Positions 1-8,121 of a stretch of DNA of 64,000 nt are shown in pieces; position 1 is the stretch's first letter; the number at the start of each line of letters is the position of its first letter. Both the position numbers and the translations under genes were made by a program. Origin of the DNA: VRUE01 sp035605695. Its GTDB lineage: Bacteria > Actinomycetota > Thermoleophilia > Solirubrobacterales > 70-9. The notes beneath the pieces were generated by a model. It did no database searches and was not told the origin of the DNA. It saw nothing but the letters and a program-made list of their open reading frames with translations. The stretch is taken from assembly GCA_035605695.1 (NCBI GenBank), contig DATNGZ010000051.1, positions 47,157 to 111,156 on the forward strand, in the 5' to 3' direction.

Positions 1-1
1 C

Positions 2-775
2 GTCATCGTCGGCGCCAACGGCTACGACGACCTGATCGATCGCACCGAATACCTCAACCGGATCCACGGCATGGACGAAGCGGTCGTCGGCCGGGTGCGC
101 GACCTGCGCGACCAGGTCAAGCGGACCGTCGCCCGACTGCGCAACGCCAAGAACACGATCGAGTCCGCCCGCGACACGATCGCGGCGGAAGAGCAGGCGC
201 TCGCCAGCGCTCGCGCCGCGGTGCAGCAGCGCCAGTCAGCCCTGGTCTCCGCCCGCGCCAGCCGGGTCGCCGCTCTCGACAAGATCGACCAGACCGAAGA
301 AGACCTCGATGGCGACGTTGCCTCGATCCAGGCCGAACTGGCGGTGCTACTGGGGGAAACGGCCTCGGCGCCGCTGCCCGCCGGCCCGATCCGCTACGGC
401 TCGGGTCAGTTCATCTGGCCGGTCGACGGGCCCGTCGTCTCCGGCTTCGGCATGCGCTGGGGTCGCATGCACGAGGGGATCGACATCGCAGTTCCCGCCG
501 GAACCCCGATCCGGGCCGCGGCCTCGGGCTCGGTGGTCCTGCTCCAGTCCGAAGCCGAAAGTGGCGGCTACGGCAACTTCACCTGCCTCGAACATGGCGG
601 TGGCCTGCAGACTTGCTACGCGCACCAGTCCTCTTTTGCCGTGGCCTCGGGACAGAGCGTCTCGCAGGGCGACGTGATCGGCTACTCCGGGTGCACGGGC
701 CACTGCTTCGGTGATCACCTGCATTTCGAGGTCCGGGTCGGTGGCGCGCCGACCGATCCCCTGGGCTATCTCTAG
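2..775 (+). CDS. M23 family (LytM-type) peptidoglycan endopeptidase, 5' end outside the window
   Basis: The reading frame is open from the first bases, so the start lies upstream. The visible N-terminal part is an Ala/Glu/Arg-rich heptad-like region that looks like a long coiled coil. The last ~130 residues are an M23 domain: HEGID supplies the HxxxD zinc ligands, CYAHQSS the third conserved His, and DHLHFEV the HxH motif. Such coiled-coil plus M23 proteins (EnvC/NlpD-like or true hydrolases) are exported and cut peptide cross-links of peptidoglycan. All metal-binding residues are present, so an active enzyme is likely. The signal peptide cannot be checked. A structured leader and a membrane-anchored protein gene follow on the same strand. 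Confidence 0.88.
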   Translation, partial: VIVGANGYDDLIDRTEYLNRIHGMDEAVVGRVRDLRDQVKRTVARLRNAKNTIESARDTIAAEEQALASARAAVQQRQSALVSARASRVAALDKIDQTEEDLDGDVASIQAELAVLLGETASAPLPAGPIRYGSGQFIWPVDGPVVSGFGMRWGRMHEGIDIAVPAGTPIRAAASGSVVLLQSEAESGGYGNFTCLEHGGGLQTCYAHQSSFAVASGQSVSQGDVIGYSGCTGHCFGDHLHFEVRVGGAPTDPLGYL

Positions 776-816
776 CCACACCGGTATTTTGCCGGTACTC
801 AAAATTACTCGGAAAT

Positions 817-870
817 CCCATTATTGGGTATGCCGGCTGCGTTTTACCCTGCGACCCTGGGTATCAGCCG
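817..870 (+). promoter_or_regulatory. Structured leader with mutually exclusive stems
   Basis: The sequence between the M23 stop and the next start can fold in two ways. CCCA (817-820) pairs with TGGG (825-828). CGGCTG (834-839) pairs with CAGCCG (865-870), enclosing TACCC (845-849) with GGGTA (859-863). GGGTA also occurs at 826-830 and could pair with the same TACCC, which would break the first hairpin. The following GGAGG at 876-880 is the likely ribosome binding site. No known riboswitch consensus was recognised. Confidence 0.35.
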
Positions 871-892
871 ACCACGGAGGCAATGTCGATCG

Positions 893-1621
893 ATGGTTCG
901 CCAGGCACATACCTATCTTGCAGGCGCTGTTTCGGGCACTGCCCTGATTGCAGCGGCTGTCGTCGCCTTCGTGCTGCTCGTTTCCCTGCAGGCGCTCAAG
1001 GATTGGCCGTTGGCCGGCATCGGTGGCGGCAGCGATAGCTCCGCGGTTTCCAGTGGCGAACCGGCCGCGGGCGGCGGGGCGGTCTCCCCGGCAGCCACAG
1101 GTGGCGGGACAGCAGCCGTTGTTCGCCGGCCGGGCGCCGGCGTAAACGGCAACGGCCCCCAGCGCGGTGTTCGAACCGACGAAAGCCGCCAGCAGGTTGG
1201 CGTCGCCACCCCCGATGCCTCCCCCTCACCCGCGTCCGGCTCGCCGGTCGGCGAAGCACCCGCGTCTAATCCGGCCAGTGGTGGCGGCGCTGCCAACCCC
1301 ACCGGCCAGTCGACTTCATCGAGCTCTGGCGGAGCTGGGGGCGGTGCCGGCGGCGGAGGAGGCGGACCGCTCTCGTCGCTGCCGGGGACGGGCGGCTCGG
1401 GGGGCGGCTCCGGCCAGTCGACCTCCGGGGCCGTGACCGGCGCCGTCAACGACACGGTCTCCGGCGTCGATCAAACGCTTGGCGGCACCCTCGGAGAAAC
1501 CGGGGTCACCAAAGTCACCGAAGAAGTCGTCAACGGGGTCGCCGGCCCCGAATCGACGGTCGGCGGGATCGTCGACAAAGTCGACGAAACGGTCGGCGGC
1601 CTGCTTGGCGACAAACGCTAG
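893..1621 (+). CDS. Hypothetical single-pass membrane protein with Gly/Ser/Pro-rich linker
   Basis: The ATG at 893 was chosen because GGAGG lies at 876-880 and the protein then begins with a short basic segment and one hydrophobic stretch (TALIAAAVVAFVLLVSL), typical of a signal anchor. About 150 residues of low-complexity Gly, Ser, Ala and Pro follow, suited to crossing the cell wall. The C-terminal ~60 residues contain repeated short units of the type VNDTVSGVDQTLGG, VNGVAGPESTVGG and VDKVDETVGG, probably amphipathic helices. No enzyme motif is seen. The position behind a peptidoglycan hydrolase suggests an envelope role, but that is only context. Length 242 aa. Confidence 0.6.
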   Translation: MVRQAHTYLAGAVSGTALIAAAVVAFVLLVSLQALKDWPLAGIGGGSDSSAVSSGEPAAGGGAVSPAATGGGTAAVVRRPGAGVNGNGPQRGVRTDESRQQVGVATPDASPSPASGSPVGEAPASNPASGGGAANPTGQSTSSSSGGAGGGAGGGGGGPLSSLPGTGGSGGGSGQSTSGAVTGAVNDTVSGVDQTLGGTLGETGVTKVTEEVVNGVAGPESTVGGIVDKVDETVGGLLGDKR

Positions 1622-1680
1622 CCGCCCCCTCGCGGCACCACCAGCCGTCGCTCCCCTCCCAACCGTCACAATGCCCGCCT

Positions 1681-2985
1681 ATGGCGGAGCACGGACAGGC
1701 GGGCGCAGTGGCGGATCCGATCGCCGCTTCCCCGGTCTACCCAATGGGGAGCCGCGTTAACGAGCGCGGCCACCTCGAGATTGCCGGCTGCGACGTGGTC
1801 GATCTGGCCGAGGAGTTCGGCACTCCCGCCTATATCTACGCCGAAGACGACATGCGCGCACGCGCCCGCTCCTACCGCAAGGCTTTCGATCGCGCCGGTG
1901 GCGGTTTCGAGATTCTCTTTGCCAGCAAGTCGCTGCCCTGCACAGCCGCCTACAGGCTTTTCTCCGAGGAGGGCCTCTCGGCCGATGTCGCCTCGGGTGG
2001 CGAGCTGCACATGGCGCTGCGCGCCGGCTTCGACCCCGCCCGCATCCACATGCACGGCAATAACAAGAGCGATGAGGAGATCCTCTTCGCCGCGCGCTCG
2101 GGCGTCGGCCACCTGATCCTCGACTCCTTCGACGAGATCGAGCGCTGCGAGCGGCTGCTCGAGGCGCCGCAAGACGTGCTGATCCGCGTCACCCCGGGGA
2201 TCAAGCCCTCCACCCACGACTACGTGCAGACGGGCCAGCTCGACTCGAAGTTCGGCTTCGGGATCGCCGAAGGCCTTGCCGCAAGCGCGATCGAGCGCGT
2301 GCTCGGTTCCGACGTGCTCAAGCTGACCGGCCTGCACGCCCACATCGGCTCGCAGATCTTCGAGCTGGAGCCGTACACGCTGGCGATCCGGGCGCTTGGC
2401 GAGCTCGCCGGTGAGTGGTGTCAGATCGTCAACGTGGGCGGTGGCCTCGGCATCGCCTACACCGCCGCAGACGAGCCGCCCTCGATCGACGCTTACGCCG
2501 AGGTAAAGCTGCGCGGTGTCGCTGAGGTCTTCGGCGAGGAGGTGCGCATCCTGGTCGAGCCCGGCCGCTCACTGGTCGGCAACGCCGGGGTCACCGCCTA
2601 CCGGGTCGGCACGGTCAAGGAGATCCCGAGCATCCGCACCTACGTCGCGGTCGACGGCGGCATGTCCGACAACATGCGGCCGATGCTCTACGGCTCCCGC
2701 TACGAAGCGCTGATCGCCGATCGCGCCGCCGACCCCGCCGAGAGCCCGGCGACGATCGCCGGCATGCACTGCGAGTCCGGCGACATCATCGTCCGCGAGG
2801 CGATGCTCGCCTCTCCAGCCGTCGGCGACGTCCTCGTCACGCCGGCAACCGGCGCCTACGGCTACGCGATGGCGAGCAACTACAACGGCGTGCCGCGCCC
2901 GCCGGTCCTCTTCTGCCACGAGGGCGAGGCCCGCGTCGTCGTGCGCCGCGAGACCTACGAGGACTTGACGCGCCGCGATGCCTGA
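1681..2985 (+). CDS. lysA: Diaminopimelate decarboxylase
   Basis: A 434-aa fold-type III PLP enzyme that converts meso-diaminopimelate to L-lysine in the cytoplasm. The PLP lysine is K83 in FASKSLPC. A glycine-rich phosphate-binding segment (VNVGGGLG), EPGRSLVGNAG, the catalytic CESGD motif and the C-terminal GAYGYAMASNYNG are all present. No Shine-Dalgarno sequence precedes the ATG at 1681. A CACAAT box ends 8 bases upstream, so a leaderless start is possible; M22 (nt 1744) is an alternative. It is the first gene of an overlapping set with hom, thrC and thrB, so lysine and threonine synthesis are probably co-transcribed. The stop overlaps the hom start by 8 bases. Confidence 0.95.
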   Translation: MAEHGQAGAVADPIAASPVYPMGSRVNERGHLEIAGCDVVDLAEEFGTPAYIYAEDDMRARARSYRKAFDRAGGGFEILFASKSLPCTAAYRLFSEEGLSADVASGGELHMALRAGFDPARIHMHGNNKSDEEILFAARSGVGHLILDSFDEIERCERLLEAPQDVLIRVTPGIKPSTHDYVQTGQLDSKFGFGIAEGLAASAIERVLGSDVLKLTGLHAHIGSQIFELEPYTLAIRALGELAGEWCQIVNVGGGLGIAYTAADEPPSIDAYAEVKLRGVAEVFGEEVRILVEPGRSLVGNAGVTAYRVGTVKEIPSIRTYVAVDGGMSDNMRPMLYGSRYEALIADRAADPAESPATIAGMHCESGDIIVREAMLASPAVGDVLVTPATGAYGYAMASNYNGVPRPPVLFCHEGEARVVVRRETYEDLTRRDA

Positions 2986-4201
2986 ACCGGTTCGCATCGG
3001 GCTGCTCGGTCGCGGCACGGTCGGTGGCGCCTTCGCCGCGATGATCGCCGCTCGCGCCGACGCGGTCGAGGCCGCCACCGGCCGGCGGCCCGAGGTCTCC
3101 GGCGTCCTCACCCGCGAGGAGGGCGACTTCGAGGCGATCCTCGAGCGCTCCGAGGTGATCGTCGAGCTGATTGGCGGCACCGATCCGGCCCGCGAGCACG
3201 TGCTCGCGGCGCTGCGGGCCAATCGCCCGGTCGTTACCGCCAACAAGCAGCTGCTCGCCCAACACGGCGAGGAGCTCTTCGACGCAGCCCGCGAGGCCGG
3301 CGTGCAGCTGCGCTTCGAGGCGGCGGTGGCGGGGGTGATCCCGATTGTGCGGGTAATCCAGGAGAGCTTCGGCGTTACCGAGATCGCCAAGGTCTTCGGC
3401 ATCGTTAACGGCACCACCAACTTCATCCTCAGCGAGATGGCTTCCACCGGTGCTCCCTACGAGGAGGTCCTCGCCCGGGCACAGGAGCTCGGCTACGCCG
3501 AGGCCGACCCGACCGCTGATGTCAGCGGCGCCGACGCCGCGGCGAAGATGGCGATCCTCGCCCGCCTCGCTTTTCACACGCCGGTGACGCTGGACGAGGT
3601 CTCCTACGAGGGGATCGAGCGGATCAAACCCGGTGACCTCGCCTACGCCAAGGAGCTCGGCCTCTCGCTGAAGTTGCTCGGCGTCGCCGAACGGCGCGAG
3701 GGCGGGGTCAGCGTCCGCGTCTTTCCATGTTTCCTCTCCGGCGGCCACCCGCTCTCGCCGGTTGAGGGTCCCTTCAACGCGGTCATGGTCGAGGCGCCGG
3801 ACATCACCGAGGTGACGATGTCGGGGCCGGGGGCGGGGGGGGTGCAGACCGCCTCGGCGGTGCTCGGCGACGTCGTCTCGATCCTCAGCGGCGACGCGCC
3901 GGTGCACGAGACCCGCGTCAGGCTGCCGATCGTCAACGACGTCTCCTCCTCCTTCTACCTGCACCTGGCGGTCGCCGACCGCCCCGGCGTTCTCGCCCAG
4001 ATCGCCCAGGTGCTGGGCGATAAAGACGTCTCGGTGAAGAGCGTCGTTCAGCGGGGCGTGGGCGAGGACGCGCGCCTGGTGATGGTCGTCCACGAGTGCC
4101 TCGAGTCGCGTTTCACGGCGGCGTTGGAGGCGATAGACGGGCTCGACGTGCTGCGCGCGCCGCCGCGCTCGATCCGGGTGATCGAAGAGGAGTTCGCTTG
4201 A
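2978..4201 (+). CDS. hom: Homoserine dehydrogenase with ACT domain
   Basis: A 407-aa enzyme that reduces aspartate semialdehyde to homoserine, the branch point toward threonine and methionine. The N-terminal Rossmann motif reads GLLGRGTVGGAF. The catalytic domain has VVTANKQLLAQHG and the family signature around GIVNGTTNFILSEM. From about residue 325 an ACT domain (FYLHLAVADRPGVLAQIAQVL) is present, as in monofunctional enzymes feedback-inhibited by threonine. The gene overlaps lysA by 8 bases and thrC by 4, so translation is likely coupled. Confidence 0.96.
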   Translation: MPEPVRIGLLGRGTVGGAFAAMIAARADAVEAATGRRPEVSGVLTREEGDFEAILERSEVIVELIGGTDPAREHVLAALRANRPVVTANKQLLAQHGEELFDAAREAGVQLRFEAAVAGVIPIVRVIQESFGVTEIAKVFGIVNGTTNFILSEMASTGAPYEEVLARAQELGYAEADPTADVSGADAAAKMAILARLAFHTPVTLDEVSYEGIERIKPGDLAYAKELGLSLKLLGVAERREGGVSVRVFPCFLSGGHPLSPVEGPFNAVMVEAPDITEVTMSGPGAGGVQTASAVLGDVVSILSGDAPVHETRVRLPIVNDVSSSFYLHLAVADRPGVLAQIAQVLGDKDVSVKSVVQRGVGEDARLVMVVHECLESRFTAALEAIDGLDVLRAPPRSIRVIEEEFA

Positions 4202-5235
4202 GCCCCGCGCCGCTGATCGAGCGGTTCAGGGACCGCCTTTCGCTGGAGCCGGGCGACCCGGTGGTGACCCTGAACGAGGGCTCGACGCCACTGGTCGAGG
4301 CGCCGCGGCTCTCCGAGCGGATCGGCGTCCGCGCCTACCTCAAGTTCGAGGGCGCCAACCCGACCGGCAGCTTCAAGGACCGCGGTATGACCGTTGCGGT
4401 CTCGCGGGCGAAGGGGAGGGGAGCTGAGGCGGTGATCTGCGCCTCGACCGGCAACACCGCCGCCAGCGCCGCCGCCTACGCCGCGCGGGCGGGAATGCGT
4501 GGCGCGGTGATCGTCCCCGAGGGCAAGATCGCGATCGGCAAGCTCGCCCAGGCGCTGATGCACGGCGCCCGCGTCGTCGCCCTGCAAGGCAACTTCGACG
4601 ACGCCCTGCGGATCGTCCGCGACCTCGCCGACAAGTACCCGATCGAGCTGGTCAACTCAGTCAACCCGCACCGGATCGAAGGCCAGAAGACGGCCGCCTT
4701 CGAGGTGATCGAGGAGCTCGGTGAGGCGCCCGGCGCGTTGGCGATCCCGGTCGGCAACGCCGGCAACGTCACCGCCTACTGGCGCGGCTTTCAGGAGGCT
4801 GGCACGGCGCCGATCCTCTACGGCTTCCAGGCCGAGGGCGCGGCGCCACTCGTGCGCGGCGAGCCGGTCACCAACCCCGAGACGGTCGCCTCGGCTATCC
4901 GGATCGGCAACCCGGCCCGCTGGGAGGAGGCGATGGCGGCCTTCACCGGCTCCCGCGGCCGGGTGGCGGCGGTCAGCGACCAGCAGATCCTAGACGCCTA
5001 CCGCTGGCTCGCCGCCGGCGAGGGCGTCTTCTGCGAGCCCGCCTCCGCCGCCTCGGTGGCCGGTCTGCTTGCCCACGGTCTGCCGGTGGTCGAGGGTGTT
5101 GCGCCGCCCGAGTCGGTCGTCTGCGTGCTCACCGGCCACGGTCTCAAGGACCCCGACACGGCCCTCTCCAAAGCCCCGCCGGTGATCAACTGCGAGAACG
5201 ACCTCAGCGCGGTCGAGCGCGCCGTCTTCGCGTGA
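4198..5235 (+). CDS. thrC: Threonine synthase
   Basis: A PLP enzyme that makes L-threonine from O-phosphohomoserine. The frame is open further upstream inside hom, but the start is almost certainly TTG at 4198. It overlaps the hom stop (TTGA), has AGGAG at 4188-4192 five bases before it, and gives 345 aa, the usual length for the short class. The PLP lysine is K60 in NPTGSFKDRG. CASTGNTAASAAAYAARAGM and PVGNAGNVTAYWRG are the substrate and PLP-phosphate loops. It overlaps thrB by 4 bases (GTGA). Confidence 0.95.
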   Translation: MSPAPLIERFRDRLSLEPGDPVVTLNEGSTPLVEAPRLSERIGVRAYLKFEGANPTGSFKDRGMTVAVSRAKGRGAEAVICASTGNTAASAAAYAARAGMRGAVIVPEGKIAIGKLAQALMHGARVVALQGNFDDALRIVRDLADKYPIELVNSVNPHRIEGQKTAAFEVIEELGEAPGALAIPVGNAGNVTAYWRGFQEAGTAPILYGFQAEGAAPLVRGEPVTNPETVASAIRIGNPARWEEAMAAFTGSRGRVAAVSDQQILDAYRWLAAGEGVFCEPASAASVAGLLAHGLPVVEGVAPPESVVCVLTGHGLKDPDTALSKAPPVINCENDLSAVERAVFA

Positions 5236-6113
5236 CCACCCGGCGTCGCCTCGTTCGCGTCCCTGCCTCATCGGCCAACCTCGGGCCGGGGTATGACGTG
5301 CTGGCGGCGGCGGTCTCGCTCTTCCTCGAGTTGGAGGTCGAGGAGACCGGCGAGTTCTCACTTGACGCCGGCGGCCTCGAGGTCTCGACCGGCCGCGACA
5401 ACCTGATCGTCCGCGCCTTCGAGAGCCTGCATTCAGCCGACGGCATCGCCTTTCGCTTGCGCAGCGAGATCCCGCTGGCTCGAGGCCTCGGCTCCAGTGC
5501 CGCCGCGATCGTCGCCGGCCTCTTCGCCGCCGACCACCTCTTTGAGCTGGCTCTCTCTAAAGAGGAGATGCTGACCAAGGCGACTGAGCTGGAGGGTCAC
5601 CCCGACAACGTCGCCGCGGCGATCTACGGCGGTTTCGTCATCTGTGGGCCAGGGGATGGGGACGCCCCGAGCGCAGCGCGCTTCGACCCCCCAGGAGGAC
5701 TTGAGGGAATCGCCGTGATTCCGGCCGAAGAGGTCTCGACCGAGCGCGCCCGTGAGGCGATTCCCACCGAGATCCCGCTCCCCGACGCGGTCGCCAACGT
5801 CTCTGCGGCCTCCCGGCTCGTCCTCGGCCTGCATCGTGCCGACCTCGACCTTGTCACCGCCGGCCTCGCCGATCGCATCCACCAGTCCCGTCGTCGCGAG
5901 CTCTACCCACGCTCGATGGAGCTGGTCGACGATGCCGCCCAGCTGGGCGCCCTCGGGGCAACGATCTCCGGCGCCGGCCCGACCGTCCTCGTCTGGACCA
6001 CCTGGCAGGAGGCCGGCAACGTCGCCGAAGCCCTTGAGCAACGCTGCGCCGGCTGGGCCGAGGTCCGCCGCCTCCCCTTCTGCCCCCACGGCGCCGACGT
6101 CCCCGAGCTTTAG
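5232..6113 (+). CDS. thrB: Homoserine kinase (GHMP family)
   Basis: A 293-aa ATP-dependent kinase that phosphorylates homoserine and supplies the substrate of the preceding threonine synthase. The GTG start at 5232 overlaps the thrC stop. The N-terminal PASSANLGPGYD segment, the ATP-binding PLARGLGSSAAA motif and the EGHPDNVAAAI segment identify the GHMP family. ISGAGPTVLVW near the C-terminus is the third GHMP motif. It is the last gene of the operon; the GC-rich sequence after the stop shows no convincing terminator. Confidence 0.95.
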   Translation: MTTRRRLVRVPASSANLGPGYDVLAAAVSLFLELEVEETGEFSLDAGGLEVSTGRDNLIVRAFESLHSADGIAFRLRSEIPLARGLGSSAAAIVAGLFAADHLFELALSKEEMLTKATELEGHPDNVAAAIYGGFVICGPGDGDAPSAARFDPPGGLEGIAVIPAEEVSTERAREAIPTEIPLPDAVANVSAASRLVLGLHRADLDLVTAGLADRIHQSRRRELYPRSMELVDDAAQLGALGATISGAGPTVLVWTTWQEAGNVAEALEQRCAGWAEVRRLPFCPHGADVPEL

Positions 6114-6157
6114 GGGCAAAGGGGGGAGAGATTTGGGCGCTGGGCTCTTGAAAGGGC

Positions 6158-6448
6158 ATGCGCTTGACGCGGCATGCGAAGCAGACGCTCTCTCGGATCG
6201 AGTTGCGCAAGTTCGAGCACTACGAACGGCAGGAGCACGTCGATGACGACTACTGCGTGGTGGGGTTTGCCCACTCCGAGCCAGTGCAGGTTGCGCTGCT
6301 GAGCCCGGAGAAGCACATCGATCTACTCGAGGCAGCTGCTGAGCGCTTTGAATTGGACGGTATCGCCCTGGTTGCCACGGCACGAGCTGCACTCGCAGCA
6401 CCTGACCGAGTCGTGACGCTCAAAGTCAGCGCTCCACTCGCTGTTTGA
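6158..6448 (+). CDS. Hypothetical 96-aa protein
   Basis: A small soluble protein starting MRLTRHAKQTLSRIELRKFEHY, with GAAAGGG just ahead of the ATG. Third codon positions are mostly G or C and there are no stop-rich neighbours in frame, which supports real coding, but no family is recognised. The opening His/Arg-rich helix resembles small RelE/DUF4258-like proteins only superficially, so no function is proposed. It sits between thrB and a secreted propeller gene on the same strand. An opposite-strand open frame at 6110-6316 is the weaker alternative. Confidence 0.45.
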   Translation: MRLTRHAKQTLSRIELRKFEHYERQEHVDDDYCVVGFAHSEPVQVALLSPEKHIDLLEAAAERFELDGIALVATARAALAAPDRVVTLKVSAPLAV

Positions 6449-6495
6449 CTACGAAATTCATGGCTATCTGCCGGGACGCCGGTTAGGATCGCGGC

Positions 6496-7551
6496 GTGGC
6501 CCGAAGCTGGAAATCGATTGCGACACTGGCCGTGTTCGTCGGGTGTCTCCTTGCTCCGGCGAGTTCGCAGGCGACGCTGGTCTTTACGCGCAATCCGTTC
6601 AGTCCGACCGTCTTCGTGGCGAATGACAACGGCTCTTCGGCGCGAAAGCTTGGCTTGGGCTCGAATCCACGCGTCTCGCCCGATGGTCAGAAGGTCGTCT
6701 TCTACCGCTTTGGTAAAGGCAACCAGCCCTCAGAACTGATGTTGGCGCCTGCTTCTGGCGGTGCGCCCAAGAAGTTGGCGAGCGGCTGGCAGGACCCGTT
6801 CGTCTTCGCCTGGTCCCCTGACTCGACCACGATCGCTGTGCTGCTTGGGCCCGAGGTTGGCAAGCAGCGCCTGACCACGATCGACGTTGCCACCGGCACT
6901 CAGTACATCGTTGCGCGTGGCTACTTCTCTGGGGTCAGTTTTTCGCCGCAGGGCAGTGAACAGCTCGTCTTCGGGCAGGCGACGAGCGAAAACTTTCCGT
7001 CTCGCAGCGACGTCTACCGCATCGACCTCCTTCCCCCTGGCGCCATGAGCGTCGCCGCTGTAACCCCACAGCGGCTGACAAGCGACCATTGCTCGTCCAG
7101 TCCGCTCTGGGGTCCGAACGAACGGATCGTCTTCGTCAAGCACCTAGGTGAAAAAAGCCGCAAGTACGGGCCCAAGAACGACCTTTTCTTGATGGACCCG
7201 GACGGGAGGAAGGTGAAGCGCCTAACCCGCACCAAGGTCGCACCGCTGCTCTCCGGCCTCAGCCCGACCGAATGGTCGGGCAATGGCAACCGCCTGCTCG
7301 CCGAGTTCGGTGGTCAGGACACCACTTACGCCGTCACCGTCAACCCGAAGACCGGCGCCGAACGGGCGCTGACCAAGGAACGCGAGGTTGGATTCGTCGG
7401 CACGGCGCTCTCCAAAGACGGCAAGTTCGTGCTGGGCAGTCTCGGTGGCTTCGAACCTGGCCCTGGTCACAAGGTTGTGAGCATTCCCTATGCGGGTGGC
7501 AAGCCGAAGGTGCTCGCCAGCAACGCTTCGGAAGCCGACTGGAGTCGCTGA
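6496..7551 (+). CDS. Secreted TolB-like beta-propeller protein
   Basis: A 351-aa exported protein with a clear signal peptide (basic MARSWK, hydrophobic core, cleavage near SSQA). The mature part contains repeated PD40/WD40-like units with the pattern NPRVSPDGQKVVFYR and FAWSPDSTTIAVLLG, as in the C-terminal propeller of TolB and related periplasmic proteins. No catalytic domain is attached, so a binding or scaffold role is most likely. Translation starts at GTG 6496. TAGGAT at 6484-6489 lies six bases before it and no ribosome binding site is seen, which suggests a leaderless transcript. Two bases separate its stop from the cupin gene. Confidence 0.78.
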   Translation: MARSWKSIATLAVFVGCLLAPASSQATLVFTRNPFSPTVFVANDNGSSARKLGLGSNPRVSPDGQKVVFYRFGKGNQPSELMLAPASGGAPKKLASGWQDPFVFAWSPDSTTIAVLLGPEVGKQRLTTIDVATGTQYIVARGYFSGVSFSPQGSEQLVFGQATSENFPSRSDVYRIDLLPPGAMSVAAVTPQRLTSDHCSSSPLWGPNERIVFVKHLGEKSRKYGPKNDLFLMDPDGRKVKRLTRTKVAPLLSGLSPTEWSGNGNRLLAEFGGQDTTYAVTVNPKTGAERALTKEREVGFVGTALSKDGKFVLGSLGGFEPGPGHKVVSIPYAGGKPKVLASNASEADWSR

Positions 7552-7553
7552 AA

Positions 7554-7928
7554 GTGGCCGGCGGCTTCACGATCAAGCACCGTGACGAGTTCGAGTCAAT
7601 GGAGGGGTCGGGGGACTCGACCTGGCGCCTGGCGCGCAAGGCGCTCGGCACCTCGGCCTTCGGCTTCAACCTGGTCGAAGTTGATCCCGGCGGGCAGATC
7701 CCCGAGCACGACGAGGCCGAGAGCGGTCAGGTTGAGCTCTATGTCGTGCTCGAGGGCGAGGCGGTCCTGCGGATCGACGGCGAGGACCACCCGGCGCCCG
7801 CCGGCACCTTCGCCTCGATCGAGCCGCCGGTCAGCCGCACGATCCTCAACCGCTCGGATTCACCGGTGACGGCCCTCCTCGTCGGAGTCCACCCGGCCGG
7901 CGAGTTCCAGCCCTCCGGCTGGGCCTAG
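7554..7928 (+). CDS. Cupin-domain protein
   Basis: A 124-aa single cupin. The frame is open upstream inside the previous gene, but the GTG at 7554, two bases after that stop, gives a complete cupin: GGQIPEHDEAESGQVELYVVLEG forms motif 1 with its metal-ligand positions, and HPAPAGTFASIEPPVSRTI covers motif 2. Small cupins of this kind bind a metal or small ligand; the substrate cannot be read from sequence. It is probably translated together with the TolB-like gene. A conserved palindrome (family A) begins two bases after its stop. Confidence 0.72.
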   Translation: MAGGFTIKHRDEFESMEGSGDSTWRLARKALGTSAFGFNLVEVDPGGQIPEHDEAESGQVELYVVLEGEAVLRIDGEDHPAPAGTFASIEPPVSRTILNRSDSPVTALLVGVHPAGEFQPSGWA

Positions 7929-7929
7929 C

Positions 7930-7980
7930 CGAACTGCATCAACTTCTCCGCCTGCTGGCCCTACAAGTTGATGCAGTTCG
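7930..7980. repeat. Family A palindrome, copy 1
   Basis: A perfect 16-bp inverted repeat: CGAACTGCATCAACTT at 7930-7945 pairs with 7965-7980 around a 19-base loop. It follows the cupin stop directly. The same arm sequence occurs at 46609 and 59576. It could act as a terminator, but no T-run follows and the arm sequence itself is conserved between copies. Confidence 0.85.
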
Positions 7981-8052
7981 GGTTGAGGGGGCCGAATTTG
8001 GCCCTATTTGCAGGAAAACTGGAATTCGTCGCGAGGGCGGCTCTGACCGCCC

Positions 8053-8058
8053 TATAAT
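8053..8058 (+). promoter_or_regulatory. Candidate -10 box of gltB
   Basis: A perfect TATAAT lies 64 bases before the gltB start codon in an otherwise GC-rich intergenic region. No good -35 hexamer is seen at 16-18 bases spacing, so the promoter may depend on an activator or an extended element. Confidence 0.4.
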
Positions 8059-8121
8059 TCTGCGACCCGTCAACCCGTCGCGCGCCCGCTCGAAGAAGGC
8101 GTGGAAACCGGGAGGTCAGCT

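Noticed and set aside
780..892. c-di-AMP (ydaO) or c-di-GMP riboswitch before the Gly/Ser-rich gene
   Set aside because: The conserved sequence blocks of these classes are not found, although the gene context would suit.
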